A stretch of 64,000 bases of DNA from Geosiphon pyriformis (lineage: Eukaryota; Glomeromycota; Glomeromycetes; Archaeosporales; Geosiphonaceae): NCBI GenBank assembly GCA_016748015.1, contig JAAOMT010000094.1, positions 398,457 to 462,456 of the forward strand. Reading direction: 5' to 3'. A program made the translations under genes and the position numbers. The notes below the pieces were generated by a model that had not been told where the DNA came from, made no database searches, and saw only the letters and a list, made by a program, of their open reading frames with translations. Shown in pieces: positions 57,060 to 64,000 of this stretch; the stretch's first letter is position 1, and each line of letters begins with the position of its first letter.

Positions 57060-58592
57060 TTATTTGAAAGTTTGCAATCTGTAATATTAGGGAAATAAAC
57101 AATTTAGCTAAACAAAAAAATATTATTAAGTGACACAAAGATTTAGACAATTTAGTTTCTATTATTACCAAAACAAAACTAAAAAGCAAACCAGACTTTG
57201 GATTAAAAATAAGTTTCTGGGTTTAAAAGTTTTTGTTTTTGAATTAGATATTAGTTATTTGGATTTAAAAGTGGCAATAATAATAAATAATAATCTTGTT
57301 TAATATATGTGCAAAATCTCTAAAGTCTTTGGTTATTTTATTTTTATCTATCTTTTTTTTACCAACAAGATTTCAATAACAATTTTGGGTTTATATGCCA
57401 GTACTTCAATTAGTATAAAATTTAACCAGACATGTAAAATAAATGTGTGTATTGCCAAAGCAGTTAATTTAAGTTTCTATATAGTTCTAAATAATGATTT
57501 CAATAAGAATAAGATGAAATACAATACAAATTTCAGAAAATGTCTGAATTTGGGTCTATATAACTCTTTTTTGTGCAGTTTTTTCTCTAAACTTTTAATG
57601 TAGAGTAATTTAAAAGGAGTAAAAAAAACTATTGATTTTATTTTAATTAGTAAATATTTATTAATGGCTGTATTAAATTAAAGTTTCAATAATGTATCTA
57701 AATTTTTTAATACTAATTATATGGCTGTCTTTGTTTTTGTTAACATAAGTGGTCTTTTAAATAAATACTTAAATACAACTTGAAAGTAAGCAAATAAAAA
57801 CTGCTGGAAATTCAAGTTCAATAATTTAGATATTGCCAAGTAGAACCACTTTAAAGAATATTTTTCTGCCAAAATGTCAAAGTTGTTAAATAAGTTTATG
57901 AATGCAAAAAAACTTAATAATTTAGATTTTTGTGAAAAATATTGAAAATAGTAATGACTAACTTAGCAGATTTGATCTTTTCTAAATACTGATTTAATGT
58001 ATTTGATTGTTTAAAAAATAAACAAACTTTTAGATTTACAAACTTAAAGCATTGATTGCCAAGATGATCAAGGTTTTAAACTTAAACAACAATTTAGAAT
58101 TTACTTATTTTGTTAAAATTTGGTCAAATATTAATAATGTACAAGCTTTTAAAATTTATGTTTTAATTAATAAAAGTGCTAACTTTATGGAAATTTTCAA
58201 ATACTTGTTAACAATCAAAAAATCTTATTATAAGTCTCAGTACAGTAAAGCAGAATTGGTTAAGGATATATCTATTAAAAAAGCAATTAAAAAGCATATA
58301 GAAAACTTTAATTTAGATAAAAAAATATGATAAAAAGTGTTTTGAAAAAATTTTTTTATAAAATGATATTAGACTATTTAGTTATAAGAGAAGATCTAAT
58401 TTTAGAACCAGAAGATATGAAGCTTAAGGTAAATAAAATCATAATTAATTGAACAAAAAAATGAAAAATACATAAGATAATACTAAAATTGTGGTCTTAT
58501 TAATATATATCTTTAAACTATATAAAAAATGACTTTTTTTCTGATGTAATAAATGAAATCAGCATAGAGAATTTAGCTTTAGTAGTTAAAAA
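57060..58592 (+). pseudogene. LINE ORF2, endonuclease and N-terminal part
   Basis: An apurinic-endonuclease-like region: KTKKQTRLWIKNKF with LKVFVFELDISY (about 57180-57255), VAIIINNNL, then open 57307-57603 with KISITILGLYASTSISIKFN and LSFYIVLNNDFNKNK, where relatives have the catalytic GDFN (Gly to Asn here). The connector 58052-58330 ends IKKAIKKHIENFNLDKK, followed by LEPEDMKLKVNKIIINW and NYIKNDFFSDVI (about 58400-58560), the region just before the RT palm. It stops at the hAT insertion. Confidence 0.75.
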
Positions 58593-58816
58593 TAAGGTTT
58601 TAATGTTCAGTTTAGTTTGGTTCAAGTTCAATCAAATTATTAAATCAAACCAAACTTAAACAGAAAATTTGGCAAAACTTTAAACTTAAACTTGAACCAA
58701 ACTTAAAATTACTAAACTTGAACCAAATCTGAACACATACAACAAGTCTGGTTCAAGTTTAGTTCAAAGTTCATAAACATGTTTAGGTTTAACTATTAAA
58801 AACATTATATTATATT

Positions 58817-59970
58817 ATATTATTATTTAATTTTTTTTTCAATAATTTCTGCATCTATGATTAAAAACACTGTGCTGCTCTTATGGTTTTAAGCATTAAG
58901 TGAGATCTTATATTTGTAATCATATTTTTACCTGCAGAAAAGACATTTTTAGAAGCAACAGATAATTTTTAAATTGTTAAATAATTATAAACCATATATA
59001 AAAGACAAAAAAATTGTGTTTAATATATTTAAATATTAAATTATTAATAAAATGTTAATTTAAATAAATATTTTTTGTAATATATCTTTTATTATGCCAT
59101 TATATCTATTTTTCTTTTAATCACTTTTTCAGAAATATAACAATCAATTTTGTCAAGTTTTTTTTTCTTATTATTATTAAAGTCTGCCTTTAATATATAT
59201 TATATAATTGATATTATAGTATTATTAAAATTGGTATTTAACAAAAAACTGTTATTTGATGTTAATATAATGTTTAATATATATATTCTAAAAATTTATT
59301 TATTATATGAAAGTTGGAAAAAATAACTTACAATTTTTTTGTTTAATTAATATTGTCATTTAAAAATTCTCTCTTTGTAAAATAATAAAATTTTTTTCTT
59401 AGATTCAATACAGTACAGAATATTACAGTTGTATTTGTTTTAGAGTAATATTCAACCAACTTTTTTCTTCTTGTCCTAGTTATTATAATAAGTAATAAAT
59501 CTAATATTAAATGTATTAAATAAATAACTAAATAAATACAATTGAAATTATAATGCTTTACTAAATTTATTATAATCAACCATGTTTTTAATGTAATTAA
59601 GAATAATATTAAAAAGAAAAATAATTAAAAAAGCAGTATTATTTGCACTGGTTAGTATTTTGATTGTAATATTTTTAAATAGTTTAAAAAATTTAGCAAT
59701 TTTATTAAATATAGCTTATTAATTATATAAAATAGCATATTAATAAAGATCAATATAAGTATTAGTAAAGATGTTTAATGCTTATAAATTTACAGTTAAA
59801 ATTTTGTATTCAAAATATATGGAATCAAAAATAAACAACTTGCCAATTTAAGAGATAACCTATTTTTAATCATGTCATAAGTAAAATTCTACTTGTAATT
59901 TTTCTGGACATTTTGCTTTTTCTTATAATATTTTTCTATTGTAATATATATTGTCTAGTGAAAAGTCTTT
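58817..59970 (-). pseudogene. hAT transposase, C-terminal part
   Basis: The dimerisation region reads SVASKNVFSAGKNMITNIRS and then HLMLKTIRAAQCF (about 58860-58965), matching the hAT signature of SER.FSAAG and the R..L.......A..C pattern, with the usual Ser-Glu-Arg changed. Upstream 59343-59579 reads YYSKTNTTVIFCTVLNLRKK, the typical block around a LDPR-like site, here LNLR. The N-terminal zinc finger and most catalytic region are not readable. The frame is interrupted by stops. Confidence 0.7.
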
Positions 59971-60027
59971 AAATAGTACTATAAGAGTTTAGTAGTGCCT
60001 ATAGTTCCACAAAAAAATGGTTTATGT

Positions 60028-60980
60028 TGTTACTGGAGGTTTTTGGTCTTTTTTTTGAATGTTGTTAATGTCTGTTTATTGTAAATTTGCATTTTTTGAA
60101 AGTAGTTGAACCTTTAATAACTGAATTTATCTTCAAATTATCTTCTATAATTTAAACTGCTGGGCTTATAAGTAGAATATCCAATTTCATGCCAGTTACT
60201 TATGTAGTTATGTTGTAGTAAACATCAACTTTTTCTCAGGAATTGCTCATTTGAAAGCTTATTAAAATATGTAGTTATTTTGCTATGAAAGCTAACTCTT
60301 TTACAAAAATCTTGTCTGTAAACTACTCTAATGATTATGATAAGAAAAAAAAAGAAAAATAAAAAAAATAGAATTTTGTCAAGGGAAACATTTTCTATCC
60401 AAATTTGAGATTACTAACAAATTACTGAAATTGGTAGCTAATCAATTTCAAAATATTAGTTGTGTTGAGAGAATTTCAAGTGTAATACTCAAAGAATTTG
60501 GTTTTCAAATTTTTTAATTTTTATTTGAGATATGTAAAAAAGTGATTTGTTCTAATTAAGATATCTAAGATAAGATACTATGATAAGATATAAGAAGATA
60601 ATTTTCTTGAAAAAAGAAGCTCTTTTTTTATACAACTTGTTGTAATACTAGTCTTTAAACTTGCACTTTTCTTTTTGCTCTAATTTTGGTGAACTAAAGA
60701 TATATTTCAGCAAACTACAAGTTATTTTACTGAACTATTGATTATTTCGGTCAATTTTTATCAATTTCGGCGAATTTTAACTATGTTACATAGTTCAGGG
60801 TATTGTGTAATTTAATCATCTTAATTTCTATGGTACAAATCAAGTTATTAATTAAATAATAATATTTGATAATTTGATTAAATAATAAGTGATAATAAAA
60901 ATGATAATAATATATACTAATTAAAAGAAATTATGAGAGTAATTTTATGTTAATTAATAGCTAAAATTTTACTGATAACA
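60028..60980 (-). repeat. solo LTR A (953 bp) in the hAT element
   Basis: It runs from TGTTACTGGAGGTTTTTGG to TTTTACTGATAACA. The target flanks are ATGT (60024-60027) and ATAT (60981-60984), differing by one transition. It has a TTTTTTTATACAACTTG promoter zone (60623-60639) and U3 repeats of AACTA/TTTCGGC type (60690-60780). Confidence 0.88.
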
Positions 60981-61487
60981 ATATATATATTTTGAAACTA
61001 TATATTTAGCTATTTTTTTTTTATTTACTCAAACTTATCAAAATAGTTCTATATTTTACTCTAAAAACTATATTTATTAAATATATTAATATTTAAACTA
61101 TTTGGGTTATTAAATTCTATTATTTTGAATTTTAAATCTTCAGTAACATTGGATAATGCTGACAATAAATTTATTTTGGTAAGTTGAAAAATGGAGTTGT
61201 TATATATGCATAGTTTTATATATCTCTTTAATTATAGTAATTAAACAAAATAATAATTAATAAACAAGTAGTATAAGTTATATTTTTTTTTAATTTCATC
61301 AAACTTAAACAAGTTTGTGAACTTTAAACTAGACTTGAATTGAACTCAAACTTGTCAAAAAAATTTAATGCTAAACTCAAACTGAATTTACTTTGAAAAA
61401 TTGGTTTAATTTAAATTTGGTTTATAATTTAAATTGAATTTAAACAACATTCAAAGTTCAGTTCAGTTTGGTTCAATTGGAACTTTA

Positions 61488-64000
61488 GTTAAGAATTTGC
61501 TTATTAATAAAGCTGTCAATCTTTTAGGAATATTGAATAAATTTTAGAAATATTGTGATAATTTAATATTAGGATGTCTTTTAAATCTGTTGAACTTTTG
61601 TTTAATTTATAGTAATATTCTAGTTTTTTGAAAAAATGTCTGGATTTTTATAATTTCTAAGCCATATAAGTGAAATAGAATTCTTATAAACACATGATCT
61701 ATTGTATTAATCAAAATAGCAAAAAAAATTTTGTCTAAAATTTTATCAAATTGTATTTTATTAATTTATAGTAAATTTAACATTCTCTGAGATGACAATT
61801 TTTTAGTTTTAAAGAGTATTATAACTCAATTTTTTATTTTTGCCATTAGTTTATTAATAAAAAATGCTTTAGAAAAAAATCATAAGTTTTGGTTTAAAAA
61901 CTTCTATAATTTTAGAAGCAAGTGGTTTTTAAGATTTTACAAATTGGAAATTTTGGTTTTAAAGTTGGTTAAAACTCTTTTTTTTAAAAATACTATTAAG
62001 TTTGATTACTTTGGAAAAATTTGGTTTAGATTAAATACTGTTAATTTTCTTAAGCTGTCATCTTTGGTCAAAAGTAGAGTGAAAAGTAAAGAGATATTTT
62101 TTTATTATTAAAAGTCAAGAAAACATATTACACATCCAAATATTAAGAATTTGAAGCTATAAAAACAACTATAATTCGGGACACAATTGATAAGAAAATA
62201 AAAAATTTTTGTATAAACAAAGATTGTATAATTAGAAATATTTTAAAGAAACTTTTTTCAAAAATAGTTTTGATTTATTTAGTAGTAGATAAAAATTTGA
62301 TTTTAGAACTTGAGATGGTAAAAACCAAAGTAGATGAGATTATAAAAAACTGGATTAAAAAGAGACTAGTGTTTAAAATAATACCAAATCTTTGGTTTTG
62401 GCAATATATGCTTTTGGATTATATTAAAAATGAAATATTTTTTAATATTATAATATGAATCAATTCAGATAAGTTGTTTCTAATTATAAAAAATTTACCT
62501 AATAACAAAACTACTGACCTATCAGGTATTTCAAAAAAACTGTGAAAACAATATGGTTTTAAAGTTATGGCATGTCTTTTAGTTCTGTTAAATTGTTGTT
62601 TAGATATTGGCACAGTTTTTACTTTATAGAAAAATGCTTAAATTTCTATAATTTCAAAGCTTTATAATTGGAATGGAGTATTAATCAACACTAGACCAAT
62701 AGCACTAATTAAAATGGCCAGTATTACTCATAAAAGAAAATATATAAAAAAAAATAGTAGAAAAAACAGATAGACCAATAGAAAAGTAGTAGTTAGTATA
62801 TGAGCACATTGTTTAACCATGTGGAACAATATCAAAAATTATGGCATATTGCTTAGCAATATAGAACAATATTAGAAAATTAGGACATATTGCTTAGCAA
62901 TGTGAGCATTGCTCAAGAAATCATAGCACATTGCTTGAATATGTAAGTAATTTCATAGAACCAAAATTATGTATATATAGCAAAAGCATTAGAAGCAAAA
63001 AAGACAGACTTCTTAGTTTAGATCTAATCTAAGCAATCTTCCAATTCACAAATTATCAATAAATAAATATTTACCATCTCAATTCATTTTTCTACTATCA
63101 ACACTTTATGTTGATAGTAATTAATACTTAACCCCACTGAAACAATAGCTCTTAATCATGACTATTGATAAGATACTAATATTCATCTTGCCTTGGCTTA
63201 TTTTTTTATTTTTTTTGTTATTTTTTTTTTTTCTTTGTTTATTTTGTTGTTTACTAATTAATTAAGGATTAAAGTACTGAGTTATTGATATTAAAAATAG
63301 CCTGGTAAAAGATTCAGAAATAAAAATAAAATTATATATATTAATAAATAGCTTACTAGAAGAGCACAAATGTTAGAATAAATCTAGCCACCAAGCTGAG
63401 AAAGAAATTGGATGAAATTACAATTCCAAGAAGCTACCATAATTACCATTCAATTTCTGTCTATTATACAAAAAACTCCACACCAAACTTTCAGATATTA
63501 TAGAACAAAGTAACTATTGAGCACCAAGTTATAGGTTTGTTATTTAATCCAACACCCAAATAATCACCTGTAACACCAAGAAAATTTTGTCAAAAATACT
63601 TTTAGATTAGATCTTTTTTGTATGCAATATATCTGACATTCTTTATAAAAATAATTTCTTAGTATTAAAAGATATGTCAATTTGGTCTTCAGTATTTATA
63701 ATTGATTCAATTATAAAGAATGCTTTAGAAAAGAATAAAAAGTTGTGATTGATTTTGTAAAACATATATAAAGCATATAATTTGGTCAGTTAACATTATT
63801 TAAAGAACAGCCTAAGATGCATTAAAATATGTAAACAATTTATCAGTTTTTTTGGCAGTATATATTAGAACAGAATTAATAAAGTTATAACTGATTTTGG
63901 TCTGTTGAATGGCTATTATATACATAATAGATTGGACCAAAATAAGATTTTTTTACCTTTTTTTTGGAAAATTTTTTATGACCCTTTTTTGTATGAAGTT
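61488..64000 (+). pseudogene. LINE ORF2, reverse transcriptase (two tandem frame segments)
   Basis: Directly after the hAT the frame reads INKAVNLLGILNKF and LGCLLNLLNFCLIYSNILVF. A second, overlapping LINE segment starts near 62166 (TIIRDTIDKKIKNF, ILKKLFSKIVLIYLVVDKNL, LILELEMVKTKVDEIIKNW, then LPNNKTTDLSGISKKL), which repeats the residues already seen at 58300-58590 and 61490-61560. So two LINE copies lie head to tail here. After LTR B the second continues: KILSKILLD, NALEKNKKL and LDQNKIFLPFFWKIFYDP at the right edge. The YADD box is off the window. Confidence 0.7.
62722..63575 (+). repeat. solo LTR B (854 bp, TTGCTGAGCAATGTGC subtype) in LINE RT
   Basis: It starts TATTACTCATAAAAGAAAAT and ends AATCACCTGTAACA. 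Target flanks CCAG (62718-62721) and CCAA (63576-63579) differ by one transition; the LINE frame continues from one to the other. U3 repeats CATATTGCTTAGCAATGTG at 62800-62935; TATATATAG at 62972-62980. Confidence 0.9.

Larger units (their letters stand above)
58593..61487 (-). mobile_element. hAT DNA transposon in the LINE
   Basis: The ends TAAGGTTTTAAT and ATTGGAACTTTA form an imperfect 12-bp terminal inverted repeat. The 8-bp target duplication is GTTAAAAA (58585-58592) and GTTAAGAA (61488-61495), the hAT length. Subterminal zones 58600-58790 and 61285-61485 are full of direct and inverted GTTCAGTTTGGTTC / GAACCAAACTTAA copies. The LINE reading frame is continuous across it (LALVVKN then LLINKAVNL). 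An LTR A sits inside (60028-60980). Confidence 0.85.
53584..64000 (+). mobile_element. LINE (jockey-like non-LTR retrotransposon) with four insertions
   Basis: LINE sequence is collinear on the plus strand through ORF1 (53743-56028), endonuclease (57060-57620), a connecting region and RT (58270 on, off the right edge). It is interrupted by E (53891-54531), LTR A (56029-56975), a hAT element (58593-61487) and LTR B (62722-63575). Across each insertion the protein similarity resumes at the expected residue. A 160-base AT-rich leader (53584-53742) precedes ORF1. All frames are broken. Confidence 0.85.

Noticed and set aside
1-64000. tRNA or rRNA genes
   Set aside because: I saw no cloverleaf with A and B boxes and no rRNA-like conserved block; the PBS sequences are only complementary to a tRNA end.

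Overview
This AT-rich, CpG-poor eukaryotic window is a graveyard of nested transposable elements. I found no intact host gene. The element proteins look, from memory, like those repeated in arbuscular mycorrhizal fungi (Glomeromycota, most like Gigaspora or Rhizophagus). These include Ty3/gypsy-like polyproteins with a dUTPase, a jockey-like LINE whose ORF1 has RRM and zinc-knuckle modules, and a long DDE transposase. The organism call is an inference.

Layout, left to right. (1) 1-5015, minus: the 5' part of LTR element A1, inserted in an LTR of family B. (2) 5016-17879, plus: B0, a deleted non-autonomous family-B element. Its 5' LTR was split again by B1, a full-length minus-strand element (5530-15625) flanked by a CCAG target duplication. 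(3) 17880-18823: two family-A LTR pieces nested head to head. (4) 18824-21346: a minus-strand LINE ORF1 copy and a small TG...CA repeat (E). (5) 21347-26896: D, a very decayed gypsy-like element. (6) 26897-46741, minus: B2, a family-B element whose RT gene is split by the complete plus-strand element A2 (30877-40756; two 980-bp LTRs; target duplication ATGA/ATGG). (7) 46921-49855: a DDE transposase pseudogene and a bromodomain-gene remnant with intron-like breaks. (8) 50125-53583: a solo LTR with perfect ACAT target duplications, unassigned DNA, a diverged LTR and a fragment of E. (9) 53584-64000, plus: a LINE broken by a solo E, a solo LTR A, a hAT element (itself containing an LTR A) and a solo LTR B.

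Families A and B share one gene order: LTR, PBS, gag (CCHC knuckle), aspartic protease, cysteine-rich module, dUTPase, RT, RNase H, integrase, a separate ORF of about 200 codons, then LTR. The cysteine-rich/dUTPase insert and the extra 3' ORF are the most interesting coding novelties. The LINE copies at 18824-20832 and 53584-56028 are inverted relatives that share an LTR insertion at the same base, so they descend from one segmental duplication. Nearly every reading frame is broken, mostly by C-to-T or G-to-A transitions.
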